A stretch of DNA of 64,000 bases from an uncultured Clostridium sp. (lineage in GTDB: Bacteria; Bacillota; Clostridia; Clostridiales; Clostridiaceae). Shown here piece by piece: positions 45,448 to 55,700 of the stretch; the first letter of the stretch is position 1, and each line of letters opens with the position of its first letter. Under the pieces are notes generated by a model. The model was given only the letters and a program-made list of their open reading frames with translations. It was not told the DNA's origin and searched no databases. The stretch covers positions 1-64,000 of the forward strand of contig NZ_CAAGHK010000075.1 in NCBI RefSeq assembly GCF_900769625.1. The letters are read 5' to 3'. Position numbers and translations under genes: made by a program.

Positions 45448-45453
45448 TATAAT
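45448..45453 (+). promoter_or_regulatory. Extended -10 upstream of the AlaX-type gene
   Basis: TGCTATAAT (TATAAT at 45448-45453) lies about 50 bases before the start. A matching -35 is weak. Confidence 0.5.
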
Positions 45454-45502
45454 TGTCATGTAATTACTAATAAATTGCAGAATATAAGGGAGGAAGTATT
45501 TT

Positions 45503-46708
45503 ATGGAAAAATTATATTATGATAATCCTTACTTAAGAGAATTTACAGCTGAAATAATAGATATACAAGAATTTAATGGAAAATTCCGTATAACATTAGA
45601 TAAAACTGCATTTTTCCCTGGAGGCGGGGGACAGCACTGTGACACAGGTATGATTGGAGATCACAAAGTATTAGATGTCTATGAGGAAAATGAAATCGTC
45701 TATCACTTAGTGGAAAAGAAACCAATAAAGATACATAATGTAAAGTGTTCAATTGATGCTGATAGAAGAGCTGATGGCATGTGCCAGCATTTAGGACAGC
45801 ATGTCCTATCAGGATGTTTCTTTAATTTATTTAATGCAAATACCTTTGCAATTCATTTAGGTTCTGATATAAGCACTGTTGATATATATGGAGCATTAAC
45901 TGAAGAACAGGTAAGAACTGCTGAAAAATTAGCCAATAAAGTTATCGGCGATGCATTAAAAGTTGAATCATTTGTACCAACTAAATCTGAACTAAAGAAA
46001 ATTAAACTAAGAAGAGCTCTTCCTAACACAAAGGAAGACATACGAATCGTTAAAATTGGTGATGATTTTGATATAAATGCCTGCTGTGGTCTTCATCCTA
46101 CATCTACTCTTGATTTGAGACTTATAAAAATAAGAAAATTTGAAAAGCACAAAGAAGGAACAAGAATTGAATTCCTTGCTGGAAACCGTGCAGTTGAAGA
46201 TTCATTAAAAAAAGATGAATTCCAAAATTCAATCTGCAGATATTTAAGCTGTAATGAAAATGAAGCTGCTAACGGTATTAAAAACTTAAGTAACAGCTTA
46301 AAAGAAGCAAACGAAATAAACAAATCCTTAAATATAAAACTTGCAGATTATCAGCTCAAGGAACTTATAGATAGTGCTCAAACTGTTGGAGAATTTAAAA
46401 TCATCAAAAAGGTCTTTGATAATGAGAGCATAAGATATGTAAGCAGTCTTACTTCAAAAATTGTTGAAAATCCAAATACAGTTTCACTGATTGCAGTAAA
46501 ATCTCCTGATAAAGTCAACGTGATATTTGCATGTACAAAAGGAATTAAAGATATCAAAGTTAATGATATTCTTAAAGATGCGATTTCTCTTATTGATGGA
46601 AAAGGAGGGGGAAGTCCTTTCTTGGCTCAAGGCGCTGGAAAAAATAATGCAAACCTTGATGGTGCTATGGACTATGCCTTCAATAAAGTAAAAGGTTTAA
46701 TATCTTAA
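45503..46708 (+). CDS. AlaX-type alanyl-tRNA editing hydrolase with DHHA1 tail
   Basis: The 401-aa protein resembles the editing half of alanyl-tRNA synthetase without the catalytic synthetase part. The editing domain begins FPGGGGQHCDTG (about 37-48). The zinc motif is QHLGQHVLSGCF (about 93-104), and the second half is DINACCGLHPTSTLDL (about 190-205), where C-x3-H replaces the usual CGGTH. A coiled linker follows (about 255-300), then a DHHA1-like domain ending IDGKGGGSPFLAQGAG (about 370-386). Predicted role: hydrolysis of mischarged Ser- or Gly-tRNA(Ala) in the cytoplasm. The start has GGGAGG upstream, and a strong terminator follows. Confidence 0.9.
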   Translation: MEKLYYDNPYLREFTAEIIDIQEFNGKFRITLDKTAFFPGGGGQHCDTGMIGDHKVLDVYEENEIVYHLVEKKPIKIHNVKCSIDADRRADGMCQHLGQHVLSGCFFNLFNANTFAIHLGSDISTVDIYGALTEEQVRTAEKLANKVIGDALKVESFVPTKSELKKIKLRRALPNTKEDIRIVKIGDDFDINACCGLHPTSTLDLRLIKIRKFEKHKEGTRIEFLAGNRAVEDSLKKDEFQNSICRYLSCNENEAANGIKNLSNSLKEANEINKSLNIKLADYQLKELIDSAQTVGEFKIIKKVFDNESIRYVSSLTSKIVENPNTVSLIAVKSPDKVNVIFACTKGIKDIKVNDILKDAISLIDGKGGGSPFLAQGAGKNNANLDGAMDYAFNKVKGLIS

Positions 46709-46878
46709 TTAACTATACAGACTAAAATATAAATTAATAATTTATATTTTATAATTCAACAATATAAAGTTTTATCCTCAAAACTTATATGTCAGAATAC
46801 TAATATTTAAAATGATGATTTTTCATGGTATGAAAATTTATGTACTGAAAGTTATTTAAGTTAATATATTATAAAAAT

Positions 46879-46923
46879 AGCAGGTATGAAGATGAATTAT
46901 CCATCCATACCTGCTTATTTTTA
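46879..46923 (+). terminator. Terminator of the AlaX-type gene
   Basis: AGCAGGTATG (46879-46888) and CATACCTGCT (46906-46915) are perfect arms with inner pairing (GATG/CATC), followed by TATTTTTAATTT. The remainder of 46709-47033 is AT-rich with an ATATAAATTA/TAATTTATAT palindrome and no gene. Confidence 0.85.
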
Positions 46924-47033
46924 ATTTAATATATATTGCAACATATATACTACCTATTTTTCAATTAATAATTAATTGTTTAATTTATATTTAATACTAG
47001 TATTTAGCTTATAATTGTATAAAATCTGCTATA

Positions 47034-49490
47034 TTAATATTTTTCTGGATCAAAATTTCTAAGCCTTAATGCATTAGTCAAAACAGATACAGAGCTTAAA
47101 CTCATTGCAGCGGCTGCAATCATAGGATTTAACAGCGGTCCTCCAAATATATGAAGTATTCCCATAGCAACCGGAATACCAAGTACATTGTATCCAAATG
47201 CCCAGAATAAATTCTGTTTTATATTTCTGATTGTTGCTCTGCTCAGTTTTATGGCAGTAGTAACATCCATTAAGTCACTTTTCATAAGTACTATATCCGC
47301 ACTTTCAATTGCTACATCAGTTCCTGAACCAATAGCGATTCCTACATCAGCCTGCGCTAATGCCGGTGCATCATTAATACCATCACCAACCATAGCAACC
47401 TTTAAATTATCAATTTGAAGTTTTTTCACTTCATTTGCTTTATCTTCTGGCAGAACTTCAGCAAGCACAAGATCTATTCCAACCTGTTTTGCTATAGCAT
47501 CAGCTGTCTTCTTGTTATCACCTGTAATCATTGCAACTTTTATTCCCATGTTATGTAATGATTCTATTGCTTTTCTACTGTTAGGCTTAACTATATCTGC
47601 AACTGCAATAACTCCTGAAGGTACATTATCAATAGAAATATACATTGGTGTTTTTCCCTGTGCCGCTAATATTTCAGCTTTTTCAAATAAAATTGAACTT
47701 TCAGGATTGTCACCATTTATATTGTTATCATCCATTAATTTATAATTTCCAAGTAATACTTCCCTTCCATTGATTTTTACTTCTATCCCATGCCCAGGTA
47801 TTGCTTTAAATTCTTCTATTTTTATAAATTCTATATTTTTCTCTTCTGCACATTTTACTATTGCTTCACCAAGAGGATGCTCTGAACCTTTTTCTGCACT
47901 TGCTGCAATCGCCAAAAGTTCTTGCTCTGAAATTTGTTCTCCTACAGTAACTATATCAGTTACAACAGGTTTTCCTTCTGTTATTGTACCAGTCTTATCA
48001 AATACTACTGTATTTATAACATGAGCAGTTTCTAAAGCTTCACCGCCTTTTATAAGTACACCATTTTCTGCACCTTTTCCTGTACCAACCATTATAGCTG
48101 TAGGTGTTGCTAATCCTAATGCACATGGACATGCAATTACAAGAACTGCTATAAATATAGTGATTGCAAATAAAGGTGTTTCTCCGACAATAAGCCAGCC
48201 TATAGAAGATATAACTGCCAGAATTATGACTGTAGGGACAAAATATGCCGATATAACATCAGCCAGCTTGGCAATAGGAGCTTTCGATCCCTGTGCTTCT
48301 TCAACAAGCTTAACTATTTGAGATAAAGCTGTATCCTTGCCTACTTTTGTTGCTCTATACTTAATAAATCCAGTTTTGTTAATACTCGCACCTACAACAC
48401 TACTTCCAACATTCTTTTCAACGGGGATACTTTCACCTGTAAGCATTGATTCATCAATAGAAGTATTTCCTTCTATAACCTGACCATCAACAGGGAGCTT
48501 TTCACCTGGCTTCACTATTACTATGTCTCCTACAATAACTTCTTCAATAGGAACTGTCATCTCTTTATCATTTCTGATAATATTTGCGGTCTTTGGCGCT
48601 AACCCCATCAATGCCTTTATTGCTTGAGATGTCTTTCCTTTTGATACGCTTTCAAGGTACTTTCCTAAAGTTATCAATGTCAGTATTACCGCTGCTGATT
48701 CAAAATAAAGATGCATTGCATAATTCGTTTCTCCTGATTTAATCTTGTATATTCCAAATATTCCATATATAAATGCTGCTAGAGTACTTATTGCTATTAA
48801 TGAATCCATATTAGGACTTAATTTAAATAGGTTTTTAATCCCTATCTTATAAAATTTATATCCCATAATCATTACTGGAAGTGTTAACACGACCTGAACT
48901 ATTGCAAAATTAAAAGCATTTTCAATAGGATCAATCATTGAAGGAAGTGGCATTCCAACCATATGTCCCATTGTTATTATTAACAGCGGAACTGCAAAGC
49001 ATGCAGATACTATAAATCTTATAAGAAGCATTCTGCTTGCATCAATCTTCTTTTCTGAAACTGGCTTTTCCTCTTCCTTAATCATCTTATATCCTGCTTT
49101 TTCAACAGCTACTTTAATTTCAGAATATCCGATTACATCCTCATCAATATTTACAGTAAGCTTTTCTGTTGCAAAATTCACAGTTGAACTTTCAACTCCT
49201 TCAAGCTTCTTTGTAAATCTCTCAACTCTATTTGCACATGCTGAACATGTCATTCCTTCAACTTTAAAAGTATAGTTTTTTAAATTTTTCCTAACTTTGT
49301 ATCCGGCTTTGACAACCGTATTTTCTATCTCTTCAACATTGAGTATATTTTCATCAAAATCAACATTTAATGTTTCTGCTGCAAAATTGACATTAGCTTC
49401 ATTTATTCCATCTAATTTTTTTACAAAACGCTCAACCCTGTTTGCACACGCTGAACATGTCATTCCTTCAATCTTTAATGACTTTTTCAT
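47034..49490 (-). CDS. copA: Copper-exporting P1B-type ATPase
   Basis: The 818-aa product pumps Cu(I) out of the cell. It has two N-terminal heavy-metal-associated domains, each with GMTCSACANRVERF (about 8-21 and 80-93), followed by eight predicted membrane helices. Other motifs are the CPCALGLATPTA metal channel motif (about 460-471), the TGES actuator loop (about 350), the phosphorylation site DKTGTITEG (about 498-506), the SEHPLGEAI HP motif (about 540), and MVGDGINDAPALAQADVG near the C terminus. It ends with LSSVSVLTNALRLR, a typical copper-binding membrane helix. It lies 100 bases downstream of csoR in the same direction, so it is probably controlled by copper through CsoR. Confidence 0.96.
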   Translation of the reverse strand: MKKSLKIEGMTCSACANRVERFVKKLDGINEANVNFAAETLNVDFDENILNVEEIENTVVKAGYKVRKNLKNYTFKVEGMTCSACANRVERFTKKLEGVESSTVNFATEKLTVNIDEDVIGYSEIKVAVEKAGYKMIKEEEKPVSEKKIDASRMLLIRFIVSACFAVPLLIITMGHMVGMPLPSMIDPIENAFNFAIVQVVLTLPVMIMGYKFYKIGIKNLFKLSPNMDSLIAISTLAAFIYGIFGIYKIKSGETNYAMHLYFESAAVILTLITLGKYLESVSKGKTSQAIKALMGLAPKTANIIRNDKEMTVPIEEVIVGDIVIVKPGEKLPVDGQVIEGNTSIDESMLTGESIPVEKNVGSSVVGASINKTGFIKYRATKVGKDTALSQIVKLVEEAQGSKAPIAKLADVISAYFVPTVIILAVISSIGWLIVGETPLFAITIFIAVLVIACPCALGLATPTAIMVGTGKGAENGVLIKGGEALETAHVINTVVFDKTGTITEGKPVVTDIVTVGEQISEQELLAIAASAEKGSEHPLGEAIVKCAEEKNIEFIKIEEFKAIPGHGIEVKINGREVLLGNYKLMDDNNINGDNPESSILFEKAEILAAQGKTPMYISIDNVPSGVIAVADIVKPNSRKAIESLHNMGIKVAMITGDNKKTADAIAKQVGIDLVLAEVLPEDKANEVKKLQIDNLKVAMVGDGINDAPALAQADVGIAIGSGTDVAIESADIVLMKSDLMDVTTAIKLSRATIRNIKQNLFWAFGYNVLGIPVAMGILHIFGGPLLNPMIAAAAMSLSSVSVLTNALRLRNFDPEKY

Positions 49491-49590
49491 TGTTATCTTT
49501 ACCTTTCCTGCAAAATAATAATTCCATTAATAAAATAGTATTCACATATAGCAACTATTGTTTTATAATTTTTATTTTTACTTATGCTTT

Positions 49591-49857
49591 CTATTTTGAA
49601 AGAATTTTTTCTAATGCCTTATTAAATTCCTCAATTTTCTCTTCTGGATTATTATTAAGGCATGCTTCTTTCACGCAATGTCTAAGATGTCCCTGAAGTA
49701 TCATTAAATCTGCCTTTTTTATAAGTGACTGAACTGCAAGAAGCTGATTTGCAACATCAATACAATATCTGTCATCTTCTATCATTTTTATTATTCCTTC
49801 AATCTGACCTTTGGCAGTTTTCAGAGATTGAACTGCTTTTTTTCTTTCTTCACTCAT
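49591..49857 (-). CDS. csoR: Copper-sensing repressor CsoR
   Basis: The 88-aa all-helical regulator has the CsoR/RcnR fold and the copper ligand triad Cys (DRYCIDVANQ, about 32), His (GHLRHCVKEAC, first His about 57) and Cys (about 61), fitting the C-H-C pattern of true copper sensors. It has no helix-turn-helix; the family binds GC-rich operators as a tetramer and releases DNA when loaded with Cu(I). It starts at an ATG close after GGAGGAG and is the first gene of the copA unit. A matching GC-rich palindrome lies in its own leader. Confidence 0.92.
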   Translation of the reverse strand: MSEERKKAVQSLKTAKGQIEGIIKMIEDDRYCIDVANQLLAVQSLIKKADLMILQGHLRHCVKEACLNNNPEEKIEEFNKALEKILSK

Positions 49858-49866
49858 TTTTATCTC

Positions 49867-49925
49867 CTCCCCCCATGGGTAGTGTATTTTTTCTTTATAA
49901 TATAATTATATTTACACTGTGTCAA
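49867..49925 (-). promoter_or_regulatory. csoR-copA promoter with CsoR-type operator
   Basis: TTGACA (49920-49925) and TATTAT (49897-49902) are 17 bases apart on the minus strand. Between the -10 and the start codon lies the GC-rich stretch ACTACCCATGGGGGGA (49869-49884), containing the palindrome CCCATGGG. It is strikingly GC-rich for this DNA and of the type bound by CsoR. It also overlaps the ribosome binding site region. Confidence 0.7.
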
Positions 49926-49980
49926 TAGGATTATTCAGATAAAATACAACATATATTCCATATTTTATAGCTTGATATGT

Positions 49981-50023
49981 AAAAAGACATACTGAAAATA
50001 TTTAGTTTTCAGTATGTCTTTTT
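49981..50023 (-). terminator. Perfect terminator of the M20 amidohydrolase gene
   Basis: An 18-bp perfect stem (AAAAAGACATACTGAAAA and its complement around TATTTAG) is flanked by A/T runs, about 80 bases after the stop at 50105 on the minus strand. Confidence 0.9.
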
Positions 50024-50104
50024 AAAATTAATTTTATATGTGCTCTCTAATTAGCAGTAAATATTTTCTAGCTAAATTTATAACCCATTACTAACTATTA
50101 AAGC

Positions 50105-51304
50105 TCAATTGCTTTTTGTATTTTTATTTGAATAATATTTATTATCTACAATTTGTTTTAATGCACATTCAGCAAGATCGGCAAAATACTTAGCACATTT
50201 TATTATTGCTCTTTCATCAACAGTATATTCTGGATGATGATGGGCATAGGATATGCCTGTACCAACAACAATAAAAACACCTGGGATCTGTTTCTGATAA
50301 TACGCGAAATCTTCACCTTCAAGTCCCATCGTAATTTTTCTTACGTCATATCCCATTCTCTTTCCAATCTTTGCTGCAAACTTACTCCATTCTTCATCAT
50401 TTTTTGTTGCAGGTGAGCCTGAATGCCATATAAGTTCTGCAGAACCTCCATATAATCCTGCCGTTCCTTCTATTATATCTTTCATTCTGCTTGGAATCAG
50501 ATTTCTTGTATTTTCTTCAAAAGTCCTCACTGTTCCTTCTATATATGCACTTTCAGGAATTACATTCCATGTATTTCCAGATTCAATGTGCGTCACACTT
50601 AATAACGCCTTATCTGCAGGGCTTATATTTCTGCTTACAATAGTCTGAAGTTCATCTATTATAGTAGCGGCAATTATTATTGGATCTATAGCCTTTTCAG
50701 GCCTGGCAGCATGACTTCCAACCCCTGTAATATTTATTTCAAATCTATCAACCGCTGCTGTCATTGCTCCATCTTTAATTCCCATAACACCAACATCACA
50801 ATCTGAAACATTATGGATTCCAAATATAACATCAACATCATCCAGTGCTCCTGACTGCAATATCTGTTTAGCTCCATCAGCACTTTCCTCTCCAGGCTGA
50901 AATATGAATTTAACCGTTCCAATAAGAGATGGCTGATATTTTTTAACAAGAAATGCTGCCCCTAAAGCTACAACAGTATGAAAATCATGACCACAGGCAT
51001 GCATTTTTCCTTCTCTGATTGATTTATAATCTAAGTTTGTCTCTTCAATTATCGGAAGTGCATCAATATCACATCTTATTGCAACAACAGGTCCATTGGG
51101 ATGTCCCTTAATCTCTGCAACGACACCTGTTTTTAGCGGCAAATCGAGAACTTTAATATCAACTTCATTAAAAATCCTTTTTATCTTTTCAGTAGTTTGA
51201 AACTCTTCATTAGAAAGTTCAGGATACTTATGAAATTCATGAAATAAATCTATAAGCTCTCCTTCAAGATTTTCTATTATTGAAAGCAGTTTTTTATTTA
51301 TCAT
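50105..51304 (-). CDS. M20-family amidohydrolase (N-acyl-amino-acid/hippurate hydrolase type)
   Basis: The 399-aa zinc amidohydrolase cleaves N-acylated amino acids or similar amides. Motifs: FHEFHKYPELSNEEF (about 18-32), RCDIDALPI (about 70-78), HACGHDFHTVVALGAA (about 102-117, metal His and Asp), FQPGEESADGAKQIL (catalytic Glu, about 132-146), FGIHN (about 159), SHAARPEKAIDPI, and the C-terminal EGEDFAYYQKQIPG and HHPEYTVDE. The frame opens at a TTG (51322); the ATG at 51304 follows AGAGG by 6 bases and is preferred. It has no signal peptide, stands alone, and has its own terminator. Exact acyl substrate is unknown. Confidence 0.92.
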   Translation of the reverse strand: MINKKLLSIIENLEGELIDLFHEFHKYPELSNEEFQTTEKIKRIFNEVDIKVLDLPLKTGVVAEIKGHPNGPVVAIRCDIDALPIIEETNLDYKSIREGKMHACGHDFHTVVALGAAFLVKKYQPSLIGTVKFIFQPGEESADGAKQILQSGALDDVDVIFGIHNVSDCDVGVMGIKDGAMTAAVDRFEINITGVGSHAARPEKAIDPIIIAATIIDELQTIVSRNISPADKALLSVTHIESGNTWNVIPESAYIEGTVRTFEENTRNLIPSRMKDIIEGTAGLYGGSAELIWHSGSPATKNDEEWSKFAAKIGKRMGYDVRKITMGLEGEDFAYYQKQIPGVFIVVGTGISYAHHHPEYTVDERAIIKCAKYFADLAECALKQIVDNKYYSNKNTKSN

Positions 51305-51455
51305 CAACTTCCTCTCTTTCAAATGGATTTACTCAATATTAATTAATTAATTAATTATTAACTATTATATTTTAATTTTATTAATGTATACCATTATATT
51401 ACTTGTTATATAATAAAGATTAATTATTTGCCTGCATTCAATTAATCTATAGTTA

Positions 51456-52478
51456 TTAACTATTTTTTGATGCTACTGTTATAGTTACAACAAAAATATA
51501 AAATAGTATATACATTAAAGACCCTTTATTTACAAATGAATAAATAATCTTTTTTCTTATTTTTAATACTGTATTTTGTTCTTTAACTACATTTACAAAC
51601 TCCTTACTATACTTCGCTATAAAATAAAATAAAGCTATAATTCCAATTAAATAATAAAAACTGCTCCATGTTGAAATTATCGGTTGAGAATCAATAGATG
51701 AAATTACTGTTGTGAGCATTGCCATAATATTATTAAACATATGAACCATTATACATGGAATAATTGACTCACTTCTAATTGCAATAAAAGAAAGTATTAT
51801 TCCCATTAATATCGGATTAACAAGCTGCACTAGATTAAAATGAAACATTGAAAAGAATATTGAAGTAACAAGTATTGCTGTGATGTTTCCAAATCTCCTC
51901 ATGTTATTCAAAATAAATCCCCTGAATATTATTTCTTCAAATACAGGTGCAATTACACATGTATATGAAAAGAATAATATTAAATACACTTTATTACTTG
52001 GAATACTGAAATCTGGTGCTGGTATATCTATCCCCTGAGCATTAAATATCATTGAATAAATTAAAAATATTATACTTGAAATTATCCCTACGCCTATCGA
52101 TGCAAAAGCTCCCGATAATATAAATGACGATGATACTTGTTTTTTTAATATAAGATATGTCATTACTCTTTTCTTAAATGTAAATATGCAGAGTATTATT
52201 GCCATTATATCTGCTAATATGCATGGAAAATATCCAATCCAAAAACTATATGCATCCTTTGATATTCCAGATATATATTCACTTTCACCTGCCACATTTA
52301 AACCATTTCCTAAACCCATCCCTATAATTTTTAGTATGCGGAGTATAACACTTCCACCCAAATATGTTGAAACAGATAAAAATAGCAGTATCATTGCACA
52401 CTTTCCAGCAGTCTTCTTTATATCTGACCTTAATTGGATTTTCCTTCTTAAAAAATTTTCATCAAAATCGTCTATCAT
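51456..52478 (-). CDS. CPBP-family intramembrane protease-like protein
   Basis: The 340-aa protein has about eight membrane helices. The CPBP/ABI signature is present in order: EEIIFRGFILNNMRR (EExxxR, about 183-197), FSMFHFNLVQ (FxxxH, about 213-222) and MVHMFNNIMAM (HxxxN-like, about 244-254). CPBP proteins are glutamic-type intramembrane proteases, some protecting against bacteriocins or processing lipid-modified peptides; the specific job here is unknown. The start ATG lies close after AGGGGGGAG. No bacteriocin gene is nearby. It lies downstream of the NEAT gene but beyond that gene's terminator, so it is a separate unit. Confidence 0.87.
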   Translation of the reverse strand: MIDDFDENFLRRKIQLRSDIKKTAGKCAMILLFLSVSTYLGGSVILRILKIIGMGLGNGLNVAGESEYISGISKDAYSFWIGYFPCILADIMAIILCIFTFKKRVMTYLILKKQVSSSFILSGAFASIGVGIISSIIFLIYSMIFNAQGIDIPAPDFSIPSNKVYLILFFSYTCVIAPVFEEIIFRGFILNNMRRFGNITAILVTSIFFSMFHFNLVQLVNPILMGIILSFIAIRSESIIPCIMVHMFNNIMAMLTTVISSIDSQPIISTWSSFYYLIGIIALFYFIAKYSKEFVNVVKEQNTVLKIRKKIIYSFVNKGSLMYILFYIFVVTITVASKNS

Positions 52479-52728
52479 AGCTCCCCCCTGTTACTTTAAT
52501 ATATTTAATAAACTGTCTTTGAAACAGTATTTATTAATTTGTATTTAATACAAATATATCAGCAATCACATAATTAATCACCGAATACCTGTAATTTACT
52601 TTTACTCATATAACAATATACAAATTAGAATTAATATCATAGACCCTTTATAATTTATTATCCTATTAATAATTATAATATTATTAGATTAATGTATTCT
52701 TAAAATCAGCTTACTTTATAAAATTAAA
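52479..52728. other. AT-rich intergenic stretch
   Basis: Between the CPBP start and the NEAT terminator I see only AT-rich DNA, presumably with the CPBP promoter. No RNA element was recognised. Confidence 0.4.
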
Positions 52729-52768
52729 ATAAGCTATGTTTTAAGTTTAATTTTAAAACATAGCTTAT
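52729..52768 (-). terminator. Terminator of the NEAT-protein gene
   Basis: ATAAGCTATGTTTTAA and its complement form a stem of about 16 bp, followed on the minus strand by TTATTTTAATTTT, 12 bases beyond the stop at 52780. Confidence 0.85.
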
Positions 52769-52779
52769 AACATTTATAA

Positions 52780-55700
52780 TTACTTTTCTGACACTTTCTT
52801 TAACAATCTTAAGGATTTCTTTCTTTTTAAGAAAGACGATACTAATCCTAAAAGCTGATTTAGGATTATAGTCAATGCCGAAGTTGAAACTGCTATCTTC
52901 ATTGCACTTACTTCTCCTGTAGAAGAATCCTTTGTTGCCTTATCAACTATATCATTTAAGATATTACTGCTGTCCTGAGTACCTTCTTCACTACCTACAG
53001 TACCTTCCTCAACTAATACCATAGTATCTTCTAATAATTTAATTCCAAAATCTATATTCATTTTTACAGGCTTAATGAATATATAAGATTGAATATTATC
53101 ATTTACTGAACTTATAGGAAATTTAAATGACTTTATTCCATTTTCCTCGTCATTAAGAACTATTTTATACTCTACATCTGCTCCATTTACAGTAAATCTG
53201 AAATTATCCATTGCGCTTGTGCCTACAAATGTAAATGTGATGTAATACTGTCCGTCAATTTCTTCTAATATACTAGTTTCATTCAGATACTTTCTTGCCA
53301 TAGTTCGTCCCATAGTGCTGTCACTGATGATTTCATTACCTATAGTAAATCTTTTAAAATACTCACTAGCATCAATTAATGCATCTGTTAATTGATCTAT
53401 AACCTGAGATACCCCTGACTGAGAAACTGCCATGAGCGAATTTCCAATCATGTCTGAATTAGTATTTGATAAACTGTTTACAGATGATGTATTTCCATAA
53501 TGAAAATTGCTATCCGATTCTTCATTATTAGATATATCATTTACTTGTGAAGAAGTTATTTCCTCACTCTTTATAAATGTCTTTGTATCAGAAAGTAATT
53601 TCACTCCAAACGAAATATCTCTACTTATCATGCCTATATATGATGTTATAGTAATATCTGAATTCTCATCTGCAATTTCAAATCTAATATCCATGGTATT
53701 ATTTTCTACATTTTTATTAAATGTGTTATATTTTACTGCACTCCCATCAACCTTAACTCTTATATTGCTCATTAAGTCAGTGTTATATATATTTAATGTA
53801 AGATAGATCTTATTGTTTATAACTTCAAGTTTAGCTGTATCCCCTATTGCATCTCTTGCAGCCTGATATCCTATATCACTATCAGATATAATTTCATTTT
53901 TTATTGAATATATCGTTTTTGTATAGCTCTCAAGTTCACTTAATTCACTGTCTATTAATTCTTCACCATTTTCATCAATAGTTACTGAACCACCTGCTTC
54001 TCCTACATTCTCAGCTACATTTATTTCAGTTTTTACTTCAGTCTCATCAATAGTCTCATCCGAACTTACTTTAAAGTTTGCTGCATCTTCATCTTCTTTT
54101 AGGGTGCTTTTTCTAAGCTCTACTCTGAATTTTACATTCATTCCACCCATTATATTTATCTTTGCTGAAACTAATATTTCATCACTTAATGAGTTAATTG
54201 GGAACTTTATATAATATTTGTCTCCTGATTTTTTAACAGTCTTAGTAGTTACTGATTTTCCAGCAACCTTTACAGATACGTTTGACATTAATGAGCCTTT
54301 TATAAACTTTAATGTTAAATCCATATCCCCGTCATCAACTTCTAGTACTGATTCTTTATCAACATAATCTCTTGCTGTTGATTCACTATTGGAATTTTCC
54401 TTTAATATATTATTTTTGATAGTATATGTTCCATTATCTATATTATCTTTCCTGCTTGATGAACTTTCATTGTTTGAAGGTTCAATGTATTCTTCGAGTA
54501 TATTTCCATTTATCTTAACTTTAAATCCGTCATTTATGTTGCTTATTAATAAACTTGAAAACTCTATTTCATCATTTATAGAGTTAAGTTTTACCTTTAA
54601 TTTAAACAATCCTGTTGAAGTAACACTAGATGTAAATACTGCATTTTCACCATTTACTGTCATTGTTCTATAGCTCATCATGGCAGGACTAGAAAACAGC
54701 AGATATGCATAAAGATTATTATTTGAAACTTCAATTATGCTATAATCTTGAATATAACCGCTGATAAGTGGATTTTTATTCCCATCACTTCCAATTACCG
54801 CAAGTGAAGCTTTATAAGTACCTTCATTAGTTAAATCTAACTCTGGTGCATTATCAAAGTCATACCAATTTCCAAATGTATTATCATCATCTTCTATAAC
54901 GATACTATTTCCGTCAGGATCTTTTATCGAATCCTTAACAAGCTTTAATCTGAAAGTATAAGTCTTCTTAGTCTGATTTACATATACTGATATTCTTATA
55001 TTGCTGTTTATAGATTTAACAGGAATTCTAATATGCCAGTTTCCATTATTATCATTTACAAGCGTTTCATAACTTGTTTCCACACCATCTACTGTCACTC
55101 TCTGATTACTCATAAGGCTTCCTGCACCTGATAATGATTTTAATGTTACATAATACATTCCATTCTTATATTCTAAATTACTTGTTTTATTAAAGAATTG
55201 ACCTGCATCTGAGTTTTCTGATGAATTTTCTTTCAATATCATATTTTCAATAGTATAAACTATACCTTCTTTTAATGAACCTGATTCCTCAGGAATTGAG
55301 GTTTCCGGTTTTTCTCCCTCTGGTGTACTACCTTCTGGCTTATTCGTCTCAGGCTTATCTATATCAGGTTTATCTTCTGGTACCTCTGGCTTTTCTGCAA
55401 GATTATCCTTATCGAGATTTATTATTGCTCCTGCACTTACTTCAAAGGCCCCGAATGGATTTATTCTCATTGGAAGTATTATCTTATCATCTAATGAATT
55501 TATACTAAATTTTAATGTTATGTTATCTTCATCATCTCTAGCTACCTCCATATTATCTGCTGGTGATCCATTTACTTCTGCACTTATTTCCTTTATCTTA
55601 CCAGCACCCTTGAATACTAATTCAAGTGTCATCTTTCCATTTTCCACATATATAGATGCATTTTTATCTAAGTATGTATTCGCAGTTGAATCTTCTTCTG

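Noticed and set aside
51456..52478. CPBP protease as a member of the NEAT operon
   Set aside because: A strong terminator (52729-52768) and a 300-base gap separate it from the NEAT gene.
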